Counted from the stretch's first letter, positions 53,063 through 62,193 are shown. The stretch: DNA of 64,000 nucleotides from Actinomycetota bacterium (GCA_003168255.1 PMSU01000151.1:1-64000), one strand, 5' to 3'. A program made the numbers and translations. The notes: generated by a model not told the origin, from the letters alone.

Positions 53063-55333
53063 TCAGCCGCGGGCAGGCGGGGCGACCAGGCGCTCCCGGC
53101 ACAGGTTCAGCACGTTGGTGATGACCTGGTGGCCAGTCCGCCCGGCGGCGGTCAGGATCGACTCCGGGTGGAACTGCACCGCCCACCTGCCCGCGGCCGC
53201 GTCCTCGATCGCCATCGCCACCTCACCGGTCGCCGCGGTCACATCGAAACCGCCGGTGACGTCGCCGATCCGCGCGTACAGCGAGTGGTACCTGGCCGCG
53301 ATGAACTCGTCCGGCAGGCCAGCCAGCAGCTTGCCACCCCTGGCCAGTACCAGGCCGGGCTTGCCGTGCGACGGCTCGGCCAGCAGCGACAGCGTGCCGC
53401 CCGCGTGCTCCACCATCGCCTGGAGGCCGAGACACACCCCGAATGCGGCAAGCCCGCGTGCATCGAGTTCGGCAAGCAGCGCGTCACAGCCAAAGTCCGA
53501 TGGCCGGCCTGGCCCGGGCGAGAGCACCACCAGATCCGGGGCCAGCTCGTCCAGCCGCGCCACGTCGAAGCCGGACCGCAGCGTGGTCACCTCCGCGCCC
53601 TGCTGCCGGAAGTAGTCACCGAGCGTGTGCACGAACGAGTCCTGGTGGTCGACGACGAGCACCCGCAGGCCCTCCCCCGCGCCCTGTTCGCCGGCTGTCA
53701 CGGGTGACGGTCCGGCCGCCAGCCGTTCGGAATCGGAAAGGGTTTCCAGGAGCGCCCGCGCCTTGATCCGCGTCTCTTGTTCCTCGGCCGCCGGATCGGA
53801 GTCAAAGAGCAGCGTCGCGCCCGCCCGGACCGCCGCCACGCCGCCGCGGATGTGCGCGGTGCGCAGGGTGAGGCCGGTGTTCATGGAGCCGTCGAACCCG
53901 ATCGTGCCGACCGCGCCGCCGTACCAGCGCCGCGGTGACTCCTCGTGGTCCTCGATGAACTGCATGGCCCAGGCCTTCGGCGCGCCGGTCACCGTGACCG
54001 CCCACATGTGGGTCAGGAACGCGTCAAGCGCGTCGAAGCCGGGCAGCAGCCGGCCCTCGACGTGATCCACGGTGTGGATCACCCGGCTGTACATCTCGAT
54101 CTGGCGCCGGCCGATGACGCGCACGCTGCCCGGCACGCAGACCCGCGACTTGTCGTTGCGGTCCACGTCGGTGCACATGGTCAGCTCGGACTCCTCCTTG
54201 GCGGAGTTGAGCAGCGTGCGGATGTTCTCCGCGTCGCCGAACGGGTCGTCGCCGCGAGCGATCGTGCCCGCGATCGGGCACGTCTCCACCCGGTCGCCGG
54301 TCACTCTCACGTACATCTCGGGCGAGGCGCCGACCAGATACTCCTCCCCCCCCAGGTTGAAGAAGAACTCGTAAGGAGCCGGGTTGCGGTGCCGCAGCCG
54401 CTCGTAGAACTCGGCCGGGGAATCGCACCGGCCGTAGAAGGTGTGGCTCGGCACCACCTCGAACAGGTCGCCGCTGGCGAATCGCTCCCGTGCCTGGGCC
54501 ACCACGCCGGCATAGCGGCCCGGCTCGGGCTGGGCCGGGAGGGCCACGCCGGACCCGGCGGACCCGGCGGCCGACCCGGCGGACCCGGCGGACCCGGCGG
54601 CCGGGCCGGCGGCGCGGGTGCGCGGCGTCAGCCGGGGCAGCCCAGCCGTCGAGGCACCGCCCGCCTCGAATTCGTAGCTGTACCTGGTGGCCGTCTCCCG
54701 CTTGCGGTCCAGCACGTACATCTCATCGGGCAGCTGGAGCACGAGATCGCGCTGATCGCCGGGGCGGGCCCGGCAGAGCCTGATCGCCTCGAACTGGAAG
54801 GCGAGGTCATAGCCGAACGCGCCATACAGCCCGAGGTGCTGCTCCGGCGAGGAAAACGCGGCGACGACCTCGCGCAGCGCGGAGAAGACAGTAGGCCGGC
54901 GGCTCCGCTGCTCCTCGGTGAAGGCGCTGTCGGGCTCGGGTATGACCACCTCCACCTGCCACTGGGCTGGAGCAGGGGCGGACTGCGGCGACGGCGGGAC
55001 GGCGCTGCCTGCCGCGCGGTGCAACGCCGCGCCGATCACCGGCAGCAGCACCATGCCGCGCTCGTTCAGCGCCCGGGCCGCGATCCGCCTGCCGACCGCG
55101 ACGATCTCGACACAGGGGTTCACATAGGCCATATGCCAGCGGCTGTACCTGCCCGGGTACTCCATGCCCGAGCTCAGCACCCCGCCGCGGCGGTCATCGA
55201 CCTGCGCCGCGATCTCCGCCAGCAGGGCAGGATCGAACGACGCGGTCGTCCTGGCTATCCGCACGCCGGCGGTGGTGACGAACTCCGCGTGCTCTTCTTC
55301 GGCAGCTGAGTCCTGGCGCTGTCCCGGATCCAC
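53063..55333 (-). CDS. trpEG: Anthranilate synthase, fused TrpE-TrpG
   Basis: Converts chorismate and glutamine to anthranilate, the first tryptophan step. 756 residues from a GTG with AGAGGGG five bases upstream. The TrpE part has TMCTDVDRNDKSRVC and VTGAPKAWAMQFIEDHE. The TrpG glutamine amidotransferase has FGVCLGLQAMVEHAGG (nucleophile Cys) and VQFHPES. Fusion of the two is known in some actinomycetes and alpha-proteobacteria. A low-complexity Ala/Gly/Ser linker of about 25 residues lies inside TrpE. It is controlled by a leader peptide and attenuator. Confidence 0.97.
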   Translation of the reverse strand: MDPGQRQDSAAEEEHAEFVTTAGVRIARTTASFDPALLAEIAAQVDDRRGGVLSSGMEYPGRYSRWHMAYVNPCVEIVAVGRRIAARALNERGMVLLPVIGAALHRAAGSAVPPSPQSAPAPAQWQVEVVIPEPDSAFTEEQRSRRPTVFSALREVVAAFSSPEQHLGLYGAFGYDLAFQFEAIRLCRARPGDQRDLVLQLPDEMYVLDRKRETATRYSYEFEAGGASTAGLPRLTPRTRAAGPAAGSAGSAGSAAGSAGSGVALPAQPEPGRYAGVVAQARERFASGDLFEVVPSHTFYGRCDSPAEFYERLRHRNPAPYEFFFNLGGEEYLVGASPEMYVRVTGDRVETCPIAGTIARGDDPFGDAENIRTLLNSAKEESELTMCTDVDRNDKSRVCVPGSVRVIGRRQIEMYSRVIHTVDHVEGRLLPGFDALDAFLTHMWAVTVTGAPKAWAMQFIEDHEESPRRWYGGAVGTIGFDGSMNTGLTLRTAHIRGGVAAVRAGATLLFDSDPAAEEQETRIKARALLETLSDSERLAAGPSPVTAGEQGAGEGLRVLVVDHQDSFVHTLGDYFRQQGAEVTTLRSGFDVARLDELAPDLVVLSPGPGRPSDFGCDALLAELDARGLAAFGVCLGLQAMVEHAGGTLSLLAEPSHGKPGLVLARGGKLLAGLPDEFIAARYHSLYARIGDVTGGFDVTAATGEVAMAIEDAAAGRWAVQFHPESILTAAGRTGHQVITNVLNLCRERLVAPPARG

Positions 55334-55373
55334 GGTGGCCCCTCTATGCTCGGGCCCGGGCAGCCGCGGCGCC

Positions 55374-55405
55374 AAAAAAGCGACCGCCGCTGCCGGGGCG
55401 ATCGC
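55374..55405 (-). terminator. trp attenuator terminator
   Basis: On the minus strand GCGATCGCC (55397-55405) pairs with GGCGGTCGC (55380-55388), nine pairs with one G-U, across an 8-base loop. Six T residues follow (55374-55379). It lies between the leader peptide and trpEG and is the only T-tailed terminator I found here. Confidence 0.9.
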
Positions 55406-55440
55406 TTAGGAATCTGCGCGCTGCGCGAACCTGCCACCGC

Positions 55441-55482
55441 CTAGCGGCGGCGCCACCAGAGCAGGTTATGGTTCGCTCGCAC
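55441..55482 (-). CDS. trpL: trp operon leader peptide
   Basis: A 13-residue frame, GTG to TAG, reading MRANHNLLWWRRR, with adjacent TGG TGG tryptophan codons. Tryptophan shortage would stall the ribosome at these codons and stop the downstream terminator from forming. TAAGAT, a good -10, ends 6 bases before the GTG, so the leader is probably transcribed without a 5' untranslated region. Confidence 0.9.
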   Translation of the reverse strand: MRANHNLLWWRRR

Positions 55483-55981
55483 GCTGCGATCTTAGCGGCA
55501 ACCAGCCGTACCGCGCCAGCACACGGCGATCTTGGCCGGCCTGAGCGGCTCAGCCGGGCCACGTCACCGTAGCGGCTCGGCCGCAGCGGCCGGTCCGCAG
55601 CGGCCGGTCCTCGCCATGAATAATTTCTCCGCTCTTCCGATTGGCGCCCTGTTACTATCTCAATTCCATTGATACGGATAAATAAATGGCGCTGACCAAG
55701 ACCGGCAGCAGCGCTCCGTCCGGAAATCTCCAGACTGCCGGAAGACTTCCTTGTGCATGATCAGGAATGCGTCAGACTTGGCTGCAAGAGCCCGGCGGAT
55801 TCTCCATCTGCCCGGAGGGAGAACCAGACGAGCCACAGACACCGCGGATCGGGGTGCGGCCACGAGTCGGGTGCGGCCACGCGGTATGCCGCTGGGGCGC
55901 ATACCGCTCATCTCCCTTCGCCCGCTTGACGCCAATCCCTTGCCCACCCGGCGTCGGCCAGGCGGAGGCATGATGGTGTAG
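55483..55981. other. 499-base interval between trpL and alcohol dehydrogenase
   Basis: It holds the trp promoter region at its left, then a directly repeated CCGCAGCGGCCGGT, then an AT-rich stretch (55617-55690). A hairpin follows with 9-bp perfect arms GCGGTATGC/GCATACCGC (55881-55889, 55899-55907), 75 bases upstream of the dehydrogenase. Open frames here lack protein-like composition or ribosome sites. Confidence 0.6.
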
Positions 55982-57016
55982 GTGACCGGGGAGACAGAAA
56001 TCTGGGCGGCGAGGCTGTACGGGACGGCGGACATCCGGCTGGCGCGCGAGCCGATGCCGGCGGTGGAGCCTTCGATGAGCCTGGTGCGGGTCACCGCGGT
56101 CGGTATCTGCGGCTCTGACCTGCACTGGTGGGGCGAAGCCGGCATCGGGGACGCGCGGCTGGACCGCCCGCTCGTGCTCGGCCATGAGAACGCAGGGGTG
56201 ATCGCCGACGGGCCTCGGCGCGGCCAGCGGGTAGCGATCGACCCGGCCATACCGTGCGAGGCCTGCGCGCAGTGCCGCCGCGGCTGGCGGAACCTGTGCC
56301 CGCGGGTCAGGTTCGCCGGGCACGGCAGCACCGACGGCGGCCTCAGGGAGTTCCTGGCCTGGCCGACGGCGCTGCTGCACCCGCTGCCCGACACCCTGTC
56401 GGATCCGGACGGTGCGCTGCTCGAGCCGCTCGGCGTCGCCCTGCACGCCCAAGACCTTGGCCATCTGCGGCTCGGCGGGAGCGCTGCCGTATTCGGCTGC
56501 GGGCCAATCGGGCTGATGCTCATCCAGCTCCTGCTAGCGGCCGGGGCCTCCCGGGTGATCGCCGCCGATCCGCTCGATCACCGGCGGAAGGCTGCGGACG
56601 GCCTGGGCGCCGAGATCGCCCCGGCCGGCCTGGGCGCCGATGCCGTGCCCGGCGCGGAGATCACCGCGGGCCCGGCAGCGGAGGTCGATACCGCCTTCGA
56701 GGTCGCGGGCACTGACGAGGCCGTCGACGCGGCGATGGCCGCCACGAGGCCGGGCGGGCGGGTCGTGCTCGTCGGCATCCCCGATGGCGACCGGACGAGT
56801 TTCCGGGCGTCGGTGGCCCGCCGCAAGGGGCTGACGATCGCGATGTCGCGCCGGATGAACGACACCTATCCGCGGGCCATCGCGCTGGCCGAATCCGGCC
56901 GGCTGGACCTGGCCGCGCTCGTGACCCATCGGGTGCCGCTGGCCGACGTCGCAGCCGCGTTCCGGACCGCCGCATGCCGCGATGGCCTCAAGGTGATCGT
57001 GGAACCGGGCGGCTGA
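55982..57016 (+). CDS. Zinc-dependent medium-chain alcohol/polyol dehydrogenase
   Basis: 344 residues. Catalytic-zinc ligands are in GICGSDLHWW and LGHENAGVI; structural-zinc cysteines in PCEACAQCRRGWRNLCP. The Rossmann segment is VFGCGPIGLMLIQLLLAAGA. It is nearest to sorbitol/threonine-type dehydrogenases; the substrate is unknown. It starts with GTG and converges with the tetR gene 10 bases away. The inverted repeat upstream may regulate it. Confidence 0.9.
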   Translation: MTGETEIWAARLYGTADIRLAREPMPAVEPSMSLVRVTAVGICGSDLHWWGEAGIGDARLDRPLVLGHENAGVIADGPRRGQRVAIDPAIPCEACAQCRRGWRNLCPRVRFAGHGSTDGGLREFLAWPTALLHPLPDTLSDPDGALLEPLGVALHAQDLGHLRLGGSAAVFGCGPIGLMLIQLLLAAGASRVIAADPLDHRRKAADGLGAEIAPAGLGADAVPGAEITAGPAAEVDTAFEVAGTDEAVDAAMAATRPGGRVVLVGIPDGDRTSFRASVARRKGLTIAMSRRMNDTYPRAIALAESGRLDLAALVTHRVPLADVAAAFRTAACRDGLKVIVEPGG

Positions 57017-57025
57017 CCGGCCGGC

Positions 57026-57697
57026 TCAGCGGCTGACCGGCCGAACCGAGCGCATCAGCGCGACCATCTCCTCCGGGGTCAGCGCCGGCACCGGCAGCGG
57101 GCTGACCTCTTCCCGGCCGGGCCGCATGCCGTCAATGATGAGGGCCAGGTACCTGCGCCAGACCTCGGGCCGCACGTGCTCGGCGTACTCAGCGGCCCCG
57201 CTGAGCATGAACTGGATGAACGGCACGTCGCAAGGGTTGAAGTCCGAGCGCAGCTTCCCGTCCCGCTGGGCGCGCTCCACCACCTGGGTGACCACCGGCT
57301 GCAGCCGGTCCCTGGCCCGGCCGACCCGATCGCGCCCGTAGGAGGCGAACATGAGGATCTCACGCAGCCCGCGGTCGGCCGCCAGCAGCCCGGCCGCGTT
57401 CTCCAGGAAGGACACCAGGCCGACCCACGAGTCCGGCTCGGCGAGCGCTAGTTCGGCCAGGCGGACCAAGGCTTCCATCCGCTCTTCGAAGAGCGCCTCG
57501 GCCAGCGACTCCTTGTCCGGAAACCGCCGGTAGACGGTCCCCACGCCGACCCCCGCCTGCCGGGCCACGTCGTCCAGGCTTGCCTGGAGCCCCCGGGCGG
57601 TGAATACCTCGGCCGCCGCGCGGAGGATGCGCTGGCGGTTTTGCTCGGCATCCCTGCGCAGCGGCCGGCTTGCCGGAAGCTGCCGCGATCGGGCCAT
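57026..57697 (-). CDS. TetR-family repressor
   Basis: 223 residues from an ATG with AGGAAG upstream. The HTH is RILRAAAEVFTARGLQASLD then DVARQAGVGVGTVYRRFPDK, a textbook TetR N-terminus, and the rest is an all-helical ligand domain. It is divergent from the MFS exporter across 99 bases and is its probable repressor. Confidence 0.92.
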   Translation of the reverse strand: MARSRQLPASRPLRRDAEQNRQRILRAAAEVFTARGLQASLDDVARQAGVGVGTVYRRFPDKESLAEALFEERMEALVRLAELALAEPDSWVGLVSFLENAAGLLAADRGLREILMFASYGRDRVGRARDRLQPVVTQVVERAQRDGKLRSDFNPCDVPFIQFMLSGAAEYAEHVRPEVWRRYLALIIDGMRPGREEVSPLPVPALTPEEMVALMRSVRPVSR

Positions 57698-57796
57698 GTC
57701 ATTTCTTCCTAACGAAGGGGAGCGGAGGTTGCGCCTCCGCTTCACCGTAGTGTAGCTTGTTCAAGTGGAGATACAACCTCCAGATGGGTGGGGATC

Positions 57797-59356
57797 ATGA
57801 ACGCAGTCAGCGCAACCAACGGCAGCCCGGCGGCCGGGCGGTCCGGCTCAGATCCTGACCCCCGCCGGTGGCTGATCCTGGGCATCGTCGGCATCGCCCA
57901 GCTGATGGTCGTGCTGGATGGCACGATCGTGAACATCGCGCTGCCTTCGGCGCAGAAGGCGCTGGGGTTCACCACGGTGGACAGGCAGTGGGTGGTGACT
58001 GCCTACGCGCTGGCGTTCGGCAGCCTGCTGCTGCTCGGCGGGCGGCTCGCCGACCTGTTCGGCCGCAAGGTCACGTTCCTGACCGGCCTGGCCGGCTTCG
58101 CCGCCGCCTCCGCCGTCGGCGGCGCCGCGCACAGTTTCACCATGCTGGTGGCGGCGCGCGCGTGCCAGGGGGCATTCGGCGCGCTCCTCGCCCCCGCGGC
58201 GCTGTCGCTGCTCACCACGACGTTCAGCGACCCCAAGGAGCGCGGCAAGGCATTCGGCATCTTCGGCGCCATCGCCGGGGGCGGCGGCGCTGTCGGGCTC
58301 GTGCTCGGCGGGGTACTGACCGAGTACCTGTCCTGGCGCTGGTGCCTGTACGTGAACCTGATCTTCGCCGGGATCGCGATCGTCGGAGCCTCGATGCTGC
58401 TGAAGAAGCATCAGCCGTCCAGCGAACGGCCCCGGCTGGACCTGCCCGGCGTCGTCATCGTCTCCGCCTCGATGTTTTGCCTGGTCTACGGGTTCTCCAA
58501 TGCCGCGACCCACAACTGGCACACGCCGTCCACCTGGGGCTTCCTGGCTGCGGGCGTGGTCCTGCTCACCGTGTTCGCGTTCTGGCAGACCCGTGCTTCG
58601 CACCCACTGCTGCCGCCCAGGGTGGTCCTGGACCGCAACCGCGGCGGCGCATACCTGGCCGTGCTGGTCGCGGGCGCCGGCATGTTCGGGATCTTCCTGT
58701 TCCTCACCTACTACCTCCAGCAGACCCTGCATTACTCCCCCGTCGTCACCGGCGTGGCCTTCCTGCCGATGATCGCGATGATCGTCATCTGCGCGAACCT
58801 GTCCAACATCGTCCTGATGCCCCGGCTGGGACCCAAGCCCCTGGTGCCGCTCGGGATGCTGCTCGCGGCGGCTGCCATGGTCTGGCTCACCAGGATCGGG
58901 CTGCACTCGAGCTATGCGGTCGCCGTGCTCGGGCCGCTGATGGTGACCGGCATGGGCTTCGGGTTCACGATCGCGCCGTCGATGAACACCGGCACCTTCG
59001 GGGTGGCGCGACAGGACTCGGGCGTGGCCTCCGCCACCCTCAACACCGGCCAGCAGATCGGCGGCTCGATCGGTACCTCGCTGCTGAACACGCTGGCCGC
59101 CAGCGCCACCGTGGCCTACATCGCCAGCCACCTCGGCCCGAGCACCCTGGTCAACGGCCATCCGGCGCCGCATCTGCTCGGCCTGGCCCTGGTGCACGGA
59201 TACACCACCGCGTTCTGGTGGTCGGCGGGCATCTTCATGGCCGGCGCCATCATCTGCGGGACCCTGCTGCGCCGCGGCCCCCTCACCCCCGACCAGCCCC
59301 GGGTCGCCGCCCCCGCCACACAGCCCACCACCGAAACCCCCGCCATCCACACCTGA
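57797..59356 (+). CDS. DHA2-family (EmrB/QacA) drug exporter
   Basis: 519 residues from the ATG at 57797 (a GTG three codons earlier is possible), with 14 predicted membrane helices. LDGTIVNIALPSAQKALGF is motif D, GRLADLFGRKVTFLTG motif A, and GAIAGGGGAVGLVLGGVLTE motif C, which marks antiporters exporting drugs. The gap upstream has symmetric patches, CTTGTTCAAG and GGAG..CTCC, that fit an operator for the TetR gene. It ends in a 21-bp stem hairpin. Confidence 0.95.
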   Translation: MNAVSATNGSPAAGRSGSDPDPRRWLILGIVGIAQLMVVLDGTIVNIALPSAQKALGFTTVDRQWVVTAYALAFGSLLLLGGRLADLFGRKVTFLTGLAGFAAASAVGGAAHSFTMLVAARACQGAFGALLAPAALSLLTTTFSDPKERGKAFGIFGAIAGGGGAVGLVLGGVLTEYLSWRWCLYVNLIFAGIAIVGASMLLKKHQPSSERPRLDLPGVVIVSASMFCLVYGFSNAATHNWHTPSTWGFLAAGVVLLTVFAFWQTRASHPLLPPRVVLDRNRGGAYLAVLVAGAGMFGIFLFLTYYLQQTLHYSPVVTGVAFLPMIAMIVICANLSNIVLMPRLGPKPLVPLGMLLAAAAMVWLTRIGLHSSYAVAVLGPLMVTGMGFGFTIAPSMNTGTFGVARQDSGVASATLNTGQQIGGSIGTSLLNTLAASATVAYIASHLGPSTLVNGHPAPHLLGLALVHGYTTAFWWSAGIFMAGAIICGTLLRRGPLTPDQPRVAAPATQPTTETPAIHT

Positions 59357-59383
59357 CCGCGTCGCGCGATCGGGAGTTCGCAC

Positions 59384-59429
59384 AAGGGGAAGGATCCTGG
59401 TCGCAGCAGCGACCAGGATCCTTCCCCTT
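59384..59429. terminator. 21-bp-stem terminator hairpin after the exporter
   Basis: Bases 59384-59404 are the exact reverse complement of 59409-59429, leaving a 4-base loop (AGCA). The stem lies 27 bases after the stop. No T-run beyond the two closing Ts. Confidence 0.9.
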
Positions 59430-59674
59430 AAACGGCACTCGCCCGTTGAGCTGGGCGGCTGGCGCGTCCCCCCTGACGGACCGATGTGCGTCGCACTGCG
59501 GCGTAGCGCGCAGGCTCGCGCTACGCCGCCGGTAGTACCCCTGGGTGCCGGTGCCGGACCAGGGCGCTGCTGACGCGACTCGCAGCCGCCCCCCTGAAAG
59601 CAGCCGTCCCCTGAAAGCAGCCGCCAGCCGCCCGTCCCCGCACCTATTTGCGGGCGCTGCGGAGTGTCACCAGG

Positions 59675-59772
59675 TCAGGGAACGATGACGATCGCGAAGG
59701 GGTAGCCGCCGACTTTGATCGGCTTTCCGGCCGTGTTGGTGGCGGTATCGATCGGCGTCACCGGCGCCCTCA
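59675..59772 (-). pseudogene. Relic of a YVTN/YncE beta-propeller protein
   Basis: The minus strand reads VTPIDTATNTAGKPIKVGGY then PFAIVIVP and a stop. This is one blade of the YVTN/lactonase-type propeller and nothing more. It is abutted by, and overlaps, the stop codon of the DszC-like gene. It has no start and no other blades, so it is debris. Confidence 0.72.
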
Positions 59773-60993
59773 CGTGTACCAGGTGGGCTCCGGGATCTTG
59801 TCCAGCAGCGTGAACTCGCCGACTTCCTTCAGCTTGTAGGAGACCGGGTCGTGCAGCGTGTGGGTGCGCACGTTACGCCAGAACCGGTCGAATCCGTACG
59901 AGCTCGCGGTAGCCCGGGCGCCGAGCACCTGGTACAGGTTGCTGGTGATGTCGAGCGAAATCTGGGTCGACTTCACCTTCGCCTTGGCAACCAGGACGGC
60001 GATCTCCCCCCGCCGCCGCTCGGTGAGGCCGTCTGGATCGTCATGAACCGACTGGATGGCCTCGCCCGCCCGGTCCACCAGGGCCTCGAGCGCCGCGAGA
60101 TCGGCCCCCCACTGGCCGTAGATCTCCAGGATGTAGGGATCCTCGGTCGCCTCCTCGACGTCGGCGTACAGCCAGGCCCGCGTCTTGTCGCGGGTGTACT
60201 GCGCTGCCGCCGCCACCGCGCCCAGGGCGATCCCGGTGTAGAAATTCACGAACACGAGCTGGATCGACGGCAGCGTGAGCGAGGGGTAGACGCTCCCCTG
60301 GAACTGTTTGTTCACGAAGCCGAGCGCGTTGTTCCAGTCGGCGCGCACGTCGTGGATCCCGATGGCGCCGCTCTCGGTCAGCCGCTGACCGAGGTTGTCC
60401 CAGTCGCCGCGGTAGGCCATCCCTTCGCTGAAGGCGGGCACGACCGCGAACACGTGCACGTCGTCGCTGCCCTCGAGCACGCCCTCCAGGATGGTCACGT
60501 CCGCGGCCCGGCCGCCGGTGGAGAAGGTCTTGAAGCCGGAGAACACCAGGTGATCTCCGGCATCACGGGCGACCAGGTCTGAGTCGCGGGGGTTGACCGC
60601 ACCGCCCCACAGCCAGCGGTTGCGCGTCGACTCCGCTTCGAGCCGCTGCCACTGCTCCGGGGTGCCCCACAGCCGGGGCAGCCAGAACCACAGGTAGTGG
60701 TACCCGAGCAGCTGCCCGATCGAGCCATCGCCCTTGGCCACCTCGCGGATCACCTGGTAAGCGGTGATCCAGTTGGCGCCGCCGCCGCCGTGCTCGCGCG
60801 GGCCCAGCAGGGTGACCAGGCCAGAGTCCTTGAGCAGCTGGACTTCCGCCTTGGGCTGCTCATTGGCCCGGTCCCGCTCGACCGCGTCGGAAGCGAGTAT
60901 CTTCGCCACCTGTGCGGCCCGTTCGATCCAGCCCTCGTGGCTGTCGGGCACAGTGCCGAACAGCGCATGCTCGCGTATCTCGGTTGTCGTCAT
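59770..60993 (-). CDS. DszC-like flavin-dependent monooxygenase (acyl-CoA dehydrogenase fold)
   Basis: 407 residues from an ATG with GGAGAAGAG upstream. It has the acyl-CoA dehydrogenase fold but lacks the usual catalytic glutamate context; its features (REHGGGGANWITAYQVIREV; NPRDSDLVARDAGDH; NVRTHTLHDPVSYKLKEVGE) match the DszC/SfnC-type FMNH2-dependent oxygenases. It lies 34 bases after sfnG in one operon, so an organosulfur substrate is likely. DszC itself oxidises dibenzothiophene; I do not claim that substrate. Confidence 0.86.
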   Translation of the reverse strand: MTTTEIREHALFGTVPDSHEGWIERAAQVAKILASDAVERDRANEQPKAEVQLLKDSGLVTLLGPREHGGGGANWITAYQVIREVAKGDGSIGQLLGYHYLWFWLPRLWGTPEQWQRLEAESTRNRWLWGGAVNPRDSDLVARDAGDHLVFSGFKTFSTGGRAADVTILEGVLEGSDDVHVFAVVPAFSEGMAYRGDWDNLGQRLTESGAIGIHDVRADWNNALGFVNKQFQGSVYPSLTLPSIQLVFVNFYTGIALGAVAAAAQYTRDKTRAWLYADVEEATEDPYILEIYGQWGADLAALEALVDRAGEAIQSVHDDPDGLTERRRGEIAVLVAKAKVKSTQISLDITSNLYQVLGARATASSYGFDRFWRNVRTHTLHDPVSYKLKEVGEFTLLDKIPEPTWYT

Positions 60994-61027
60994 CCGTACT
61001 CTTCTCCGATCACTCGTGACGGCCGGC

Positions 61028-62146
61028 TCACCGCGCGGCCGCGGCGGCATAAACGGCATCGGCACCAAGGTCTGCCTCAAGCTCGCGGACGATGGGCAGT
61101 ACCTTCTTGCCGAAGTAGTCGATCTCTTCCTGGAAGTGCAGGAAGCCGCCGAGGATCAGGCCGACGCCGCGCTTGCGGTATTCGACGATGCGGCGGGCCA
61201 CCTGCTCGGGGGTTCCGATCAGGCCGGTCCTGAACCCGTCGTTGTACTGGACGAGATCCTTGAACTCGGAGTCCTGCCACATGCCGCGCTTGTCCGAGCT
61301 GGACTGGCCAGCCTGCTTGACGGCGTCGCCGAAGCCCCGGACGGCCTCGACGTCGGCCTTGGCGATGATCTCCTCGACCACCGACGTAGCCTCTGATGCG
61401 CTATCGCGCGCCACGATGAAGGCGTTGAGGCCGAACCGGACGTCCTCGCCAGGCTGGCGCCCGGCGGCCAGGGCATTGGCCGATACCTCCTCGATCTGGG
61501 CTCGTACTCCGTCCAGCGTGTTGCCATTCATGAAGTACCAGCTGGAAACGCGCCCGGCCATGGCGCGGGCGGCCGTCGAGTTTCCGCCCTGAAAGATCTC
61601 GGGATGCGGCTTCTGTATCGGCTTCGGCTTCAGCGAATAACCGTGCAGGTTGTAGAAGTCACCGGAGAAGTTGGCCTCGTCCTGCGTCCAGCTCGCCGTC
61701 AGCACGCGGATGAATTCCTCCGAGCGCCGGTAGCGCTCATCGTGCTCGAGCCACGGCTCGCCGATCGCGCTGAACTCCCCCTTGAACCAGCCGCTCACGA
61801 CGTTCACGGCAAACCGGCCGCCGGACATCACGTCGGCCGAGGCGCCGAGCTTTGCCAGCACGGCCGGCTGCCACAGGCCCGGGTGAACCGCCGCGATCAC
61901 CTTGAGCCGCTCGGTGGCGAGCAGCAGGGCGAGGCTGAATCCGGTGGACTCGTGCTGGTACTCGGCCCCGTAGCTGGCCATGTACCTGACCTGGCTGAGC
62001 GCGTACTCGAAACCGCTGTTCTCGGCGATCTGCGCCAGCTTGCGGTTGTAGTCGAGGGTCCAGTCGGTGCGCTGCTCGATCTTGCTGACCACCAGCCCGC
62101 CGCTGACATTGGGAACCCAGTAGGCGAACTTGAGGGCGTCGGTCAT
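61028..62146 (-). CDS. sfnG: Dimethylsulfone monooxygenase SfnG
   Basis: A luciferase-fold FMNH2-dependent oxygenase splitting dimethylsulfone to methanesulfinate and formaldehyde. 372 residues from an ATG with GGGAGA upstream. The N-terminus FAYWVPNVSGGLVVSKIEQR is the SfnG signature; VVSGWFKGEF and EIFQGGNSTAARAMAG bind FMN. It lies between sfnB and the DszC-like gene with short gaps (47 and 34 bases). Confidence 0.9.
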   Translation of the reverse strand: MTDALKFAYWVPNVSGGLVVSKIEQRTDWTLDYNRKLAQIAENSGFEYALSQVRYMASYGAEYQHESTGFSLALLLATERLKVIAAVHPGLWQPAVLAKLGASADVMSGGRFAVNVVSGWFKGEFSAIGEPWLEHDERYRRSEEFIRVLTASWTQDEANFSGDFYNLHGYSLKPKPIQKPHPEIFQGGNSTAARAMAGRVSSWYFMNGNTLDGVRAQIEEVSANALAAGRQPGEDVRFGLNAFIVARDSASEATSVVEEIIAKADVEAVRGFGDAVKQAGQSSSDKRGMWQDSEFKDLVQYNDGFRTGLIGTPEQVARRIVEYRKRGVGLILGGFLHFQEEIDYFGKKVLPIVRELEADLGADAVYAAAAAR

Positions 62147-62193
62147 CGGTAATCTCCCTTGGTGCTCAGGCGTCGTGTCACGTGTTGTCCCGG

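Noticed and set aside
53945-55309. Plus-strand open frame opposite trpEG
   Set aside because: Antisense shadow of a high-GC gene; no ribosome site and atypical composition.
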